64,000 bases of DNA from Drosophila miranda. Its lineage: Eukaryota; Arthropoda; Insecta; Diptera; Drosophilidae. A model generated the notes under the pieces. The model was not told where the DNA came from, ran no database searches, and saw nothing but the letters and a program-made list of their open reading frames with translations. How positions within the stretch are numbered: the first letter of the stretch is position 1; each line of letters starts with the position of its first letter. Shown piece by piece: positions 54,297-64,000 of this stretch. Made by a program: the position numbers and the translations under genes. The stretch lies in NCBI RefSeq assembly GCF_003369915.1, contig NC_046675.1, positions 3,286,001-3,350,000 of the forward strand. Reading direction: 5' to 3'.

Positions 54297-56526
54297 CTAA
54301 ACATCATCGAAGAGACCGCGTGGCGGGGGCCCCACAATGCGGCGTTCGTTTTCCGCCTCATAGTCCGGGTCCAGTTCACTGGTGCCCCTGAATCCCACCT
54401 GCATTTGGGTGCTCACGCCAAACCGGTCGTTTATCTCCTCCGACAGGGAACGGGGAACGCCTAGTGCTGAGGATGAGGCCACCGCAGCATAGTCAAAGCT
54501 GCCGTCGCCGTCGCGGAGTAGTCCATCGGCTGGGGTGCGACTGCCGGCCAGGGCGCCTGCACCTGTGCGGTACTTGTTCATGTAGTCATTGCTTGCGACG
54601 GTCGGATCGGGCCGATTGAAGTCACGCCGCCTAGCCATGGCCTCCTCGGCGCGCTGTCGCCTCCGCTTCTCGCGGGCGATTAGATCCTTGCCCTCCTGCA
54701 CCAACTCCGTGGCAATGGTTTCATTCTGGAGGAACTGTTGAAAGCCCAAGGCGTTCAAGGCGCGACTGCCCAGGCTGAACCACGTAGACAGACAGAAGGC
54801 CAGCATGCACATGGGAAAGTAAATGTTGAAGCCGTTGGAGATGATGCCAATGACGTCCATGTGTCCCATGATTCGAGTGTAATAAGTTTCCATCATTCGC
54901 TGATTCGAAAAATAGTTAAATAATAAGGTTTAAGGCATATCAATGGATATCTAGGACTCACCTCTGGTATAATGTGCGAATCCATGTGTATTAGACCCAG
55001 AAAATTAAGACACATTGGCGGCGTAAGGCGACACAGGAGCATGCCACTAAAGATCAGGCTGTGCTCGTTGGTCTGATGGTGGGGCGCCAGGTAGTACAGA
55101 TTCAGAAAGCGAATGCGCAGAATAGTGGAGTAGGTGCAGTAGAAGAAGTAGCACAGAACCATCATCGAGAATACTTCAATGGTAAAGAAGTCGTAGCTTT
55201 CCTTGGCCAAATAAATCACATTGGCGAATATGGAGAGCACGGGATCGCGGCTGAAGAAGGTCACTTCACTCCACACGACCATAGCGGACATGGTGGCAGT
55301 GACCACACAGAGAGTCTTCAGGAACGGCGCCTTCAGTAGACACTCCCAATACCACTGCAATGTGGCGCTGTAGAAGATCCTCTCCAGATGTGTGCGTTGT
55401 CGCGGGAACTCCGATTTGAAGCGTCGCTCGGCGGAATGTATATTCCTTGCCACATCCTCCAGATGCAGCACTGTGTCTACCTGCACACTCCACAGCGCCT
55501 CAGTGCGTTGCAGCGTCTGAAGGGATTTGATCACCTGCTTGTGGATGCGAACCAGGGCCTTTTCCGAGGGCAAAATAGTGGAGCTAGTCGCTCCCATGCC
55601 GCTGCCTCCAGTGCGTGAGAAATTGCGGCTGGCCCGCTCCTGCAGCTCAATGGGAACTTTACGCATGATGGTCTCCACGCAGGGCCGCAGCTCATGGTTG
55701 TTGGGCACCACCCGGCTAATGCACTGCAGCGACTCCAGTATATCATCGACATGCTCCTCGGCCTCCGCTTTGTCCGTGCTGAGTTTGGCTGCCTTGAAGT
55801 AGGCGTATTGCAAAGTGAATCCCGGCTTGGCGTTGTTCCACAGCGAGCGTGGCACCTCAACCAGCGCGTAGCCCAGCAACAGGATTAGCAGGAACAGACC
55901 CCAGGTATTCGAAGCCGACGAGGCGATTGCCTTTAGCTTCTGCCAGTCCAGGGGCACGCCCTTGACGGCAATGTAGATGAGCAGGACACCACAGATGAAT
56001 AGGTAGGAGCCGTAGTATATGGCATTCTCGATGAGCGCCGACTTTAGTTTGCCTTTGATCGTAAAATCGCCGGCCTTGAGGTACGATTGCATCAATGGCA
56101 TAATCAACCAGGTGAGGAACTGCGAACTCCAGTAGATGATGCGCCACAAGTTGGGGAACACCGACTCGGGCACCATTCCCCACGGTTCCTGGCATTCGGG
56201 CGGCGGGCTTATATTGGCCGGCGCCGTTGTGCTAGCATTGCCTGCTGCGTCCAGTGCCAGCTTGTGTTCCGCCAGGCATTGCCTGTAGAGCGTCTGTAAT
56301 TGGAGTTTTAATCAACCATATGGAACCATATGCCAATATGCAATTCTATACTCACCGAAGTCACGTCCAGCGGAATAGTGAAGACAATCAGAAACGAGAA
56401 ACACCAGGCTGTCAGCACGGACAGGGTGACCAGGATGTGCTGACGTGGTATGTTGCCATAGCGGTACAGCGAGATGCTGGCCAAGCAGAGGGCCGCGATG
56501 ATGCCGAATGTCAGTAGATAGGCCAT
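54297..56526 (-). CDS. CG8135: LMBR1-domain membrane protein, LMBRD2 homologue
   Basis: Exons 56526-56356, 56293-54962 and 54899-54297 encode 701 residues, close to vertebrate LMBRD2 (about 695). The LMBR1-like family are multi-pass membrane proteins; LMBRD2 has been linked to GPCR/beta2-adrenergic signalling. I see hydrophobic segments at about 3-20, 31-50, 105-125, 143-165 and 185-205 and several more between 365 and 535. These are split by a long cytosolic loop containing a coiled-coil-like segment. The C-terminal tail starts with a charged stretch (REKRRRQRAEEAMARRR) and ends GPPPRGLFDDV. The start is ATG 56526 (MAYLLTFG); the seven codons upstream begin with TTG. I recall the D. melanogaster gene as CG8135. 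Confidence 0.9.
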
Positions 56527-56642
56527 GGTAAAAGTATCAACAACCAATTTGTGCTTTTCGTGAGTGTGTGGTGTGTGTTTGTGTGCTGTGATTACTGGCT
56601 AAGTGTAATAACTAATTCATTTCGGGCCACTTGATTGACGGC

Positions 56643-56879
56643 CTATTCCTTGTGGGGCTCGGTGATTTTCTTATTGTTTCGCTTCTTTTGCAGCTGACGC
56701 GCAGTTTCGCGATGCATTTCCTCTAGCCGTTCCAGCGCCTGCGTCTTTAGCGGCATCAGGTGCGGCCTACAGAAAGCCAGCTCTGTTTTGTGCTCGAAAA
56801 ACAGTTTTCCGGTTGTGGGCTCAATCAGATCGATTTTCTCATTCACTTTTCTAAGCAGCTCAGACTCCACTGCGGACAT
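56643..56879 (-). CDS. BBSome-interacting protein BBIP1 (BBS18) homologue
   Basis: A single-exon frame of 78 residues. The central segment (EHKTELAFCRPHLMPLK followed by ALERLEEMH) matches the conserved core of vertebrate BBIP1/BBIP10: an acidic/hydrophobic start, C-(R/K)-P-x-L-(M/L)-P-L-K, and then a helix with LE(R/K)LE(E/K)MH. BBIP1 is the smallest BBSome subunit and acts in trafficking of ciliary membrane proteins. In flies, cilia are limited to sensory neurons and sperm. The C-terminus is very basic (QKKRNNKKITEPHKE). It lies upstream of and parallel to the LMBRD2 gene, with 117 bp between this stop and that ATG. Confidence 0.82.
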   Translation of the reverse strand: MSAVESELLRKVNEKIDLIEPTTGKLFFEHKTELAFCRPHLMPLKTQALERLEEMHRETARQLQKKRNNKKITEPHKE

Positions 56880-57519
56880 GCTAGCGGATGGATGTGATAC
56901 CCAATCGCTGGCACTTAGTAGGAACTCCAGCTAAGACACTATGGCACAGAGAGCAGCCGTTCGATGTGCGTTTTTATTTTACTTTATTTATTTGTTTTTG
57001 TTTAAATCAGTGGGGCCGTTCATTGACGAATTGAATAAGTTTCTCTTAGCCCACTTCACCCACCATTAAAAACACTCTTTTTAAGCACTGGTCTAAAATG
57101 GGTTAATTTGTTCATGATCGGAAATGATATTCCTCCATTTTGATATTCGGCTTAATATTACAAGCTAGCTAGGGCCCACAATTCAGCACAAATTATTTTA
57201 ACTAATTAATTGATCCATTTTCTACAAGATATGCCTATTTTAAGTAATCTATTTTATTTTATTGGTTATAAAATGTTGTTTAAACAAAAAAGGGCAACAC
57301 CAGGGTACACAAAATAAATTGTTTTTTACATGGTGACTACGATGGTTTTTACATGGTACTACGATGTCTGCATTGCCCAACAAAACATCGATGGCATCGA
57401 TGTGTCTTCAGCTCTACAACTCTGCCATTGTTATTGTTCGATTTTGTTTTGCTGGCAAAAACCAGAAGATAAATATTCTATATAATACAGGGAGGTGGCA
57501 CTGCCAAAATCGTCAATAA
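56880..57519. other. Divergent spacer between BBIP1 and Golgin-45 homologues
   Basis: AT-rich, with no coding potential. Two ATCGATG motifs in inverted-like array (57387-57403, ACATCGATGGCATCGATGT) resemble DRE/BEAF sites and lie about 120 bp upstream of the Golgin-45 ATG. An imperfect repeat of GGTGACTACGATG/GGTACTACGATG lies just before them, near 57331-57366. Confidence 0.55.
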
Positions 57520-58876
57520 ATGAATGACCACACAGATGTCAATGTTGACAAGACCCAGGACTGCCGCACCAGCGGCGATGGGATGGAACAACAAACCGAT
57601 GGAACAAGTTCTGATGTAGTCAAGCGACCGCAACTGTCACGGAAAGACAGCACAGTTGTCCAGGAGGCGGCGATTACAAGGAGAACATCCTCAAGCAGTG
57701 GCCATGCCTCCCATCTACCGCTGCCGGGCCTCCATACGCTCTACAGACGCCCCGAAGTTGTTACCCGAAGCCTGGCCCCGGCCCTGCCCAAGGGAGAGCT
57801 GGTGCAGCTGAAGCCGCGGCTTGTGCAACCGCATCACGAACCGCTGCCGGAACACAAAAAGACTAAACCTCCAAAATTCGTTCCCTTTGAGCCATATCCA
57901 GGAGCTGTGAATCCCATGACTGCTGCACCATCGACCAAACATAAAATTCATCGCGACAAAAATAACCTTGACATCGGTGTACTCGTGGATCAAGTGTCCA
58001 CACTGCGCACCCAAGAACTGGACCCTGAACCCAAGGAGAGCGACAATAAAGATGGTAGCAACGGCGAGTTGGATATCCTGAAGGAGCATTTCTCGAAAAT
58101 GAGGGAGGAACGTGACTACTTCCAGGCCCAATACAAATTTCAAACGCAGGTCAATAGCGAGCTAAAGAACCTGCTGGTAGCGTCAGTTGGTGAGGATCTG
58201 CAGACTCGCGTCAATCTGCTGACCGAAGACAAGTTGCAGCTGGCTCGAGCCCTGCTGGATACTGCCAACAATCTGACGACGCATACCGAACAAATTGAGT
58301 TTCTTGCGGGACAATGCGAGGTGTGGCGATCCAAGTTCCTGGCCAGCAGTGTCATGGTCGAGGAGCTGGCACGTTGGAAGGCCGATCTCACGCAGAAAAA
58401 CCAGATGCTGAACGAGTCCACCAAGCAACTGCTGCATGCCACGCACCAGATACGCGAGATCCAGCTGGATATGCTGAAGCAACTAAAGTTTTTGGCCAAA
58501 ATTCGTTACCTCAATCTGCCCGCCACCGATGTGATTAGCCTGAGTGCCGAGAATCTGAACATACTACAGCGAATGGTGCTCCACACGGGAGTGGGCATTC
58601 CCGAGGAGACTCTCAAGCTGTCCAGCGCCAGCACGAGTCCGCTCTGTGAGGCGGAAAAATATGCAGTTCGGGTGCGTATTCGTATTTTTTATACAGAACT
58701 AATGTTAATCATCGTCTTTAATGTTCCTTTAGGCTCTGGAGTTCATTAGTCAGCCCCTGATGGCTACAGACGAGGCCATACGCGCCCTGTTCGACCAAGC
58801 CCAGCGACCCCACTATGTGCAATCAGTTTCTGCGGAGGCTCCTACCGACAGTCCTCTGTTGGACTTAAAGCAATAA
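57520..58876 (+). CDS. Golgin-45 / BLZF1 homologue
   Basis: Exons 57520-58671 and 58733-58876 give 431 residues. Golgin-45 is a coiled-coil Golgi-matrix protein that binds Rab2 and GRASP55 on medial cisternae. Two blocks match my knowledge of vertebrate BLZF1 closely: QTQVNSELKNLLVASVGEDL at about 208-227, and the CEVWRSKFLAS block followed by SVMVEELA near 266-285. The N-terminal 180 residues are Ser/Pro-rich and look disordered. Heptad-like Leu spacing runs from about 185 to 345. The second exon supplies ALEFISQPLMATDEAIRALF and the end LLDLKQ. Without splicing, the frame would read into a short intron-encoded tail and stop at 58749. I think this is CG9356 in D. melanogaster but am not sure enough to assign it. 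Confidence 0.88.
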
Positions 58877-58961
58877 TATGTTAGTGAATCTTAAGAAATT
58901 AATGTGAAATCTGTTTAGTTATATTCAATTTTATATACAATACAATCAACAATCATTAAAA

Positions 58962-59869
58962 TTACTGGCCATTTCTTGCGGTGGCGTACAGATCCAGGCG
59001 GCGTTGGCTGAAGACGGGAATCTGCTGACGCACTTGCTCCACCAGCGAGAAGTCAATGTCGGCCACCACAGTCTCCTCCCCATCGCTGGCACTCTTCTGG
59101 ACCTTGGCCCAGGGGTCAACAATCATCGAATGGCCATAGGCCACATATTCAGCGCTGGGATCTCTAGCCGGCGATGTGGTTACCACAAAGAGTTGATTAT
59201 CATTGGCCCGGGAACGTTGAAGCAGCTCCCAGTGCAAGGGTCCTGTGGTCATATTGAAGGCGGCCGGATAGATGATCATCTCACAGCCCTCGTTCCGATA
59301 GAGACGCGCCATCTCCTCGAAGCGAATGTCATAGCAGATGCCAATGCCAATCTTGTGTCCATCCACATCGATGGTGGTAAAGTCATTGCCCGCCGAGAGT
59401 GTCTCCGATTCCTTGAAGCGAATCCCGCCCTTCACATCGATGTCGAATAGATGCATCTTCCGATGTTTGGCTATCAGATCACCGCTGGGCGACCACACCG
59501 TACACGTATTGTATATGGCATCGTTCTCGCCGAGCTCTGGGATTGTTCCACCCACAATGTACACCTGATGTTTCTTGGCGAGATTCGAAAGCTGCTGCGA
59601 GGTATAGCCATCTGGTATGGTCTCGGAGTATTCGCGGAAGTATTTGGTGCCGTACGGAGCGTTGAAGCACTCGGGAAGCGTGATCAGACGGGGCTGGTGC
59701 TCCCTGACGGCGGCTTCTATTTTGCTAACAGCATTTTGCACATTGACCGTTTTGTCCTTGGAGCCCTTAAGTTGCAGCAGCGCAAGACGCATGACTACAG
59801 CACAATTTATGGTTTTATTATAAGTGAGTTTCAGCACGATATCTACTTACTGTTGCTTACTTTGCTCAT
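58962..59869 (-). CDS. CG8132: Omega-amidase, Nit2-type nitrilase-family enzyme
   Basis: Exons 59869-59851 and 59794-58962 give 283 residues. The enzyme hydrolyses alpha-ketoglutaramate and alpha-ketosuccinamate, which arise from glutamine and asparagine transamination. The nitrilase Glu-Lys-Cys triad is visible as TLPECFNAPYG, KHRKMHLFDID and GIGICYDIRFEE. The first exon is only 19 bp (MSKVSN plus one base) and is joined across a 56-bp intron whose acceptor GCTGTAG lies two bases before a second ATG (59792). A start at that internal ATG would give 277 residues minus the stop. The stretch upstream of 59794 that stays open in frame begins with GTG and is intron. It is convergent with Golgin-45, with 85 bp between the stop codons. 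Confidence 0.92.
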
Positions 59870-60605
59870 GTTGACTATATGCTATATATATATATATAGA
59901 AATTCTTATCTGCTGCGGTTTGATAAGGAATCGACGACCAGCTGTTGCTTTCTATCGAAAATCACAGGCCAGGCAGAGCTGCAAAATACGATAGATAACG
60001 ATAAATAAATAACCGATAAGTCATCAATAAAATTATGTAGGCACAATTAGCCAGAATTATTCAACGGAATATCAAAATTGAGCAATAGGAACGACTTTCC
60101 TCTTACGTTTTATTTGTTTGACCTTTTTTGCTAAAACCTCTTTTTAGACTAAACCCAATAAAAGCAACTACTTAAAATAAGCCAGTCTAGTAAAAAATTT
60201 ATTCATTAATCGGATAAAATTAGGTGGACAGGGCTGAGAGTTCTATCTAGCTAGTAATATTCGACGGAATATCAAAAACGAGGAATATGTATAAAAGAAC
60301 TTGAAAATTTCAGTATATTTACGGTATATTTTTAAAATGAGACGGTATATTTTGAGGGTCAGACGGTATATTCGATAATTCCGCTGCCATCTTTCTTTCT
60401 TTTCCTGTCTAGAGGGGTACGCACGTGTTTTTAAAAATAATTTTTGGGGAATATTCGCAAATTGGCTATAGCTGCAGAAAATATTTAACATACACCTGTT
60501 GCACATGCACCCCAAATAGTGACACAACAAAATAATAATGAATTTCTCTGCTTTTGCATACACTTTCCACGCAATCTCCTGGCCTGCAGCAGCAACAAAA
60601 ACAAC
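59870..60605 (+). promoter_or_regulatory. Nit2/RpL34b divergent region and RpL34b promoter
   Basis: Four related motifs (CAGTATATTT at 60311, then ACGGTATATT at 60321, 60342 and 60363) fit the core-promoter motif known as Ohler motif 6 (RGTATWTTT), which is frequent at housekeeping fly genes. They precede a pyrimidine tract, CTTTCTTTCTTTTCCTG at 60391-60407, typical of TCT-type initiators of ribosomal protein genes and the probable RpL34b start. An acceptor-like CCTGCAG just before the ATG suggests a 5' UTR intron. A 24-bp imperfect repeat (ACGGAATATCAAAA) occurs at 60064 and 60253. Confidence 0.6.
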
Positions 60606-61180
60606 ATGGTCCAACGTCTGACGCTAAGAAGACGCCTGTCGTACAACACACGCTCCAACAAGAGGCGCATGTAACTATATCATTCTAAGCAAGTTAAAGG
60701 TGCATTCTAATGTTCCTTGTTTTGGCTTTCAGTGTGCGCACTCCTGGCGGTCGCCTGGTGTACCAGTATGTCAAGAAGAACAAGACTGTGCCCCGTTGCG
60801 GCCAATGCAAGGAGAAGCTTAAGGGTATCACCCCCTCCCGGCCCAGCGAGCGCCCACGCATGTCCAAGCGCCTAAAGACCGTCGCCCGCACCTACGGAGG
60901 CGTTCTGTGCCACGGCTGCCTGCGCGAGCGCATCGTTCGTGCCTTCCTCATCGAGGAGCAGAAGATCGTCAAGGCCCTGAAGAGCCAGCGCGAGGCATTG
61001 GTGAAGCCGGTCAAGGCCCCCAAGGTTGAGCAGAAGAAGAAGCCCACTGGCAAGCCCACGAAGCCAGGAGCCGGCAAGGCCGGTGCCAAATCCACGGGCC
61101 CCAAGGGAGCCGCTGGCGCTAAGGGAGCTGCCGGCAAGAAGCCCGGACAGAAGCCTGCGGCTGGCAAGCCCAGGAAGTAA
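60606..61180 (+). CDS. RpL34b: 60S ribosomal protein L34 (eL34)
   Basis: Exons 60606-60670 and 60733-61180 give 170 residues. The first exon (MVQRLTLRRRLSYNTRSNKR) is joined by a 62-bp intron within the codon for Ile in RRIVRTPGGRLVYQYVKK. The core has the four cysteines of the eL34 zinc-type motif (RCGQC and CHGC). The C-terminal 55 residues are a Lys/Ala/Pro/Gly-rich tail longer than in vertebrate L34, as in other flies. Codon use is strongly biased toward C-ending codons, as expected for a highly expressed gene. The position matches RpL34b of D. melanogaster 85D. Confidence 0.96.
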
Positions 61181-61446
61181 TCGCATCGCGGACATAGGAC
61201 TTCGGAGTTCAGTTAACTGCTAAATAAGAAATTTATAAATAAATTGTTTTTCCAAAACGGATTTATGCGGTTTTTATTTAGGAACTGATGAATATGACAC
61301 AAATAAGGCGAGGAGGTGGCAACTCTGTTGCCAACAGCTGTTCGGCTCCGATAACTCTTCACAATTTTCGATAATCATCACAATCACGTAAGAAGGCGCT
61401 CTCTAATTTGTTTTCAATAAATTAAGTTTTTTACCCTTGGCGCAGG
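61181..61446 (+). other. RpL34b 3' UTR and Fmc1 5' UTR with a short intron
   Basis: AATAAATTG near 61238 is a likely RpL34b poly(A) signal. A probable Fmc1 5' UTR intron runs from GTAAGA (61388) to TTGGCGCAG (61445), ending one base before the start codon. Confidence 0.65.
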
Positions 61447-61752
61447 ATGTCGGCCACCAAAGTTCTGCGCTCCCTGCTGCACGAGCTCCGCCAGGCGTCG
61501 CCAAATGGCTGCATTAAGGAATCCTTGGCCGCACGCTACATACTGGCGCAGTACAAAAAGTATGAGACAACCGACCAGCAGCTGTGCAAGGCCCGCAACG
61601 AGGCAGTCTTCTTAGGCCAAACATATCTCACCTACTTGAGTAGTCTGCGCAACTATAATGAGCTGTACAAGGAGTACCATGGACGTGGAGAGCGGTCCGT
61701 TAAGGAAACAGCCGATGTGGTCGGCTTCAAGTTGCCCACGGATCCCAAGTGA
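61447..61752 (+). CDS. FMC1 homologue, mitochondrial ATP-synthase assembly factor
   Basis: A single-exon protein of 101 residues. It matches the FMC1 (C7orf55) family: an N-terminal LRSLLHELR helix (LYR-like), a central LCKARNEAVFLGQTYL block, and the signature HGRGERSVKETADVVGFKLP near the C-terminus. In yeast and humans FMC1 stabilises the F1-ATPase assembly chaperone Atp12/ATPAF2 in the matrix. The length is near that of the human protein (113). It is preceded by a probable 5' UTR intron. It is convergent with Or85f, whose stop lies 78 bp away. Confidence 0.9.
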   Translation: MSATKVLRSLLHELRQASPNGCIKESLAARYILAQYKKYETTDQQLCKARNEAVFLGQTYLTYLSSLRNYNELYKEYHGRGERSVKETADVVGFKLPTDPK

Positions 61753-61830
61753 TGCTAGTGACTAGATTCCTATAGTGTGTAGTGCGATTAAAGCTGATTA
61801 ATGTTCAAATAATGTGTGCGTTCATTCCTT

Positions 61831-63176
61831 CTATTCGATCATTTGACGTATCATGGCGAGACCCCGGTAAGTCACACTCATCAGCTGAATCGGACAGGCA
61901 ACTCGGATTAAGCAATGCTCTGTAAAACTACGGACTGTACTTGCCTGCTTGAAGGTGTCCCGCGAGATCGGCAAATACCCCATGGCGCTGAGTTCGACTG
62001 GCTTTTGGGCGCGGATAATGATAATCAGCAGATACTTCTTGTAGGCAATCGAGGCTTTGTGCCAGTTGTGGTTATAGGCGGCGTGGCCAATGTCTTCGCC
62101 CTAAGGAAGAAAACAGCCCATCAGATGGAACCCGAATCGACGGCACGACATACCAAATCGAGAAGCTGCTGGCCGTGATTACAAACCAAGAACAGCTGCA
62201 TGACTGAAGTGCCGATGAAAAACACATATGTAATCCCCTCCAAGGTTAGGCCCTGTATAAGCGAATACACCGAAACCGTGCAGATAACTGCCGAAGTGGT
62301 AATGAGGCTTAACAACAGCGACCCACCAAAGATACCGTTGAGATCGTTCTGAAGGCTGATGGAGCAAAATAAAGTCGATACCTCATTAATACGTTTTCTC
62401 ACTCACATAACCAGGTATTCGTGCTTGTTCACAATCTGCGCCAGAAAGCGATTATCATCTCCATCGTGCGTCCGATCGGGTTGGTACTCCTCCAGGGATC
62501 GAGTCATGCAGCTAAAGTGCATGCAGATCTGCACCTGAAAGCACAGCAGCCAGAGGTCTGTGGCTACGTTGGAGATCACCATGTGGGTGCTGTGAAGCCA
62601 CTCCGTGGCATAGATGATGATATAGACCCAGACCGGGTGTCGATTGGGATCGTATATGAAATATGGATAGCAATGTTCATATGTAAACTGGTGCCGTGTG
62701 AAATAGGCGAAAATCGACTGTAGAATGGGACCAATGACGACCATAATGGAGGACCCAATGTAGATGAAAATCATGGCCAAAAATGATCGCGACCAGTAGT
62801 GTTCATTCACCCTATAATATTCTCTATCCTTGGTAGTTTTCGGATACAAGTCGGCCAGTTTCTTATTGAGATTTCGAATCGAGTCTCGCTGCATGGCGGT
62901 GGCGTGCTTGGTGTCCGAATTGATGACATAGGTGACCAAAGTGACGTAGCGCATGATCAGCGGGATGCTGTCTATGGTTTTGACCTCAAAAATTCGGAAA
63001 ATCATAAATCCCACGCAGACTGCGTGGCTGCAGGTGCACAGCCAGCGGTAGATCCACATTACCAGCCTCCGCGAACGCGTCTCGTCCGGTGCGTCCAACA
63101 CATTGTAGCCCATGAGTCGAAAAACGGCGCTGGGCATTGCGGGGAAGTCTTCGTAGCTGCGTTGCACGGATTCCAT
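61831..63176 (-). CDS. Or85f: Odorant receptor Or85f
   Basis: Exons 63176-62407, 62355-62154, 62100-61945 and 61884-61831 encode 393 residues. Insect odorant receptors are seven-helix ion-channel subunits that pair with Orco in olfactory neuron dendrites. The sequence follows D. melanogaster Or85f closely in my memory, for example LIMRYVTLVTYVINSDTK, HCYPYFIYDP, ATEWLHSTHMVISN and the C-terminal LMSVTYRGLAMIRQMIE. The start is at MESVQRSYEDF; the frame is open upstream, but that part is not receptor-like. The third intron (61944-61885) has a GC donor, CAG|GCAAGT, with a normal AG acceptor. The other introns are GT-AG, of 51-53 bp. The 3' end nearly abuts Fmc1. Confidence 0.95.
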
Positions 63177-64000
63177 TTCGAAAGTGTTCTGAGTGCTCCA
63201 TTGACGAATGAGGCGGTATTTATAGAGCTCTGATACTAGGAATAGCTTGCGGTTAAGGGTTTCCCCTTTGATGTGGTTTGCATTCAAGGTGGCAGAGCAA
63301 TTAAAGGACCTCAGACACCTGTCGCTATTAATGGAAAGGATTACGTGCCCTCTGTCAATTATACGAAGCGTCAAAATATTTCAATGATGTATGTAAATGT
63401 CCCCAACACCCAAGCGATTGCCTCATTTGGAAAACCAAAGGAATGCGAACGGAAACATCTTAAAATTTTAGTATATTGTATACTTATTTTTACTGCATTA
63501 CAAAGATCAGACCATAAAAAGAGAGGCGTACGAATTAAAATGAACATTAATTAAGATCAATTGAGAGATCCGCAGAATCAAAGATGCAATAACCAAGGCC
63601 AAATGGGGTTATATGTACATATGTACGGTTTCTGTGCTCAATTCGTACTAGGGTTTCATAGGTCAGCTGTGCCTGTATTCTTAGTCGTTCAATTTAAGGG
63701 GTAAAACCCCTATCCAAGGTTTTCTGGTCGGGGAATGTCTTGCGGTTTGACACCTTTGAAGCCTAATCGTTTATTCTTTGAACTTTAGAACCCAGTAAGA
63801 CGATAAGGCGACAATTATATAGTGGGTTGAACGAGGTTACACGTTGAAGGAACTCTCTAGATAAGTCCGTTTCCATTACCATCTGTACTGTTGTTGAGAA
63901 AGAGTTTGATGTAATTATATCTTCGTAGCCAGCGTGTTTGCTGTTGTCATTCCAGCAAATGCCCATAAAAATATCTACGCACAAGAAATGCATTCAAGCT
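63177..64000. other. Right-end spacer upstream of Or85f, no gene recognised
   Basis: AT-rich sequence that includes the probable Or85f promoter. A small hairpin AGGGGTAAAACCCCT lies near 63698-63712. Short open frames here have no recognisable content. Confidence 0.6.

Overview
The window is insect nuclear DNA from a Drosophila species other than D. melanogaster. Every gene I can name, and their order (pasilla, Golgi alpha-mannosidase II, Task7, betaTub85D, an LMBRD2 gene, a Golgin-45 gene, a Nit2 gene, RpL34b, Or85f), matches cytological region 85D of D. melanogaster (chromosome arm 3R, Muller element E) as I remember it. Introns of 54-62 bp, DRE-type promoter motifs and microsatellite-rich introns fit Drosophila. 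I cannot fix the species from the sequence alone. All exon boundaries were read by hand from GT/AG (in one case GC/AG) sites and frame continuity.

Left 40 kb: this is dominated by pasilla (ps, minus strand), the fly NOVA-type KH splicing factor. Its last coding exon ends at 5515, its KH1 and KH2 exons lie at 7.4-8.3 kb, and its usual start exon is at 22.0 kb. An in-frame 66-bp cassette exon (9296-9361) and one or two alternative start exons (12251-12995, and possibly 14577-14835) lie in the large intron. From 22 to 40.6 kb I see no protein-coding gene, only low-complexity DNA and a possible distal ps promoter near 37 kb.

Middle (40.6-53.6 kb): alpha-Man-IIa (minus), Task7 (plus) and betaTub85D (plus) are followed by a head-to-tail tandem duplication. 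Unit 1 (42719-48209) and unit 2 (48231-53619) are joined by 21 bp of filler. Task7 and betaTub85D are complete in both units. The second alpha-mannosidase copy lacks its 3' half and has lost its catalytic motif to a deletion, so it is a pseudogene. I found only five base substitutions between the units, so the duplication is very young, or has been homogenised, or is an assembly product.

Right 10 kb: this is a dense housekeeping block. It holds an LMBRD2 homologue (minus), a tiny BBSome subunit BBIP1 homologue (minus), Golgin-45/BLZF1 (plus), omega-amidase Nit2 (minus), RpL34b (plus), the ATP-synthase assembly factor Fmc1 (plus) and the odorant receptor Or85f (minus, with a GC-AG intron). The last 0.8 kb holds nothing I can identify.

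The most interesting items are the young duplication of the sperm beta-tubulin with its neighbour channel gene, a P-element-like excision footprint in the alpha-Man-IIa/Task7 promoter, and a UCAU-rich ps cassette exon that suggests NOVA-style autoregulation.
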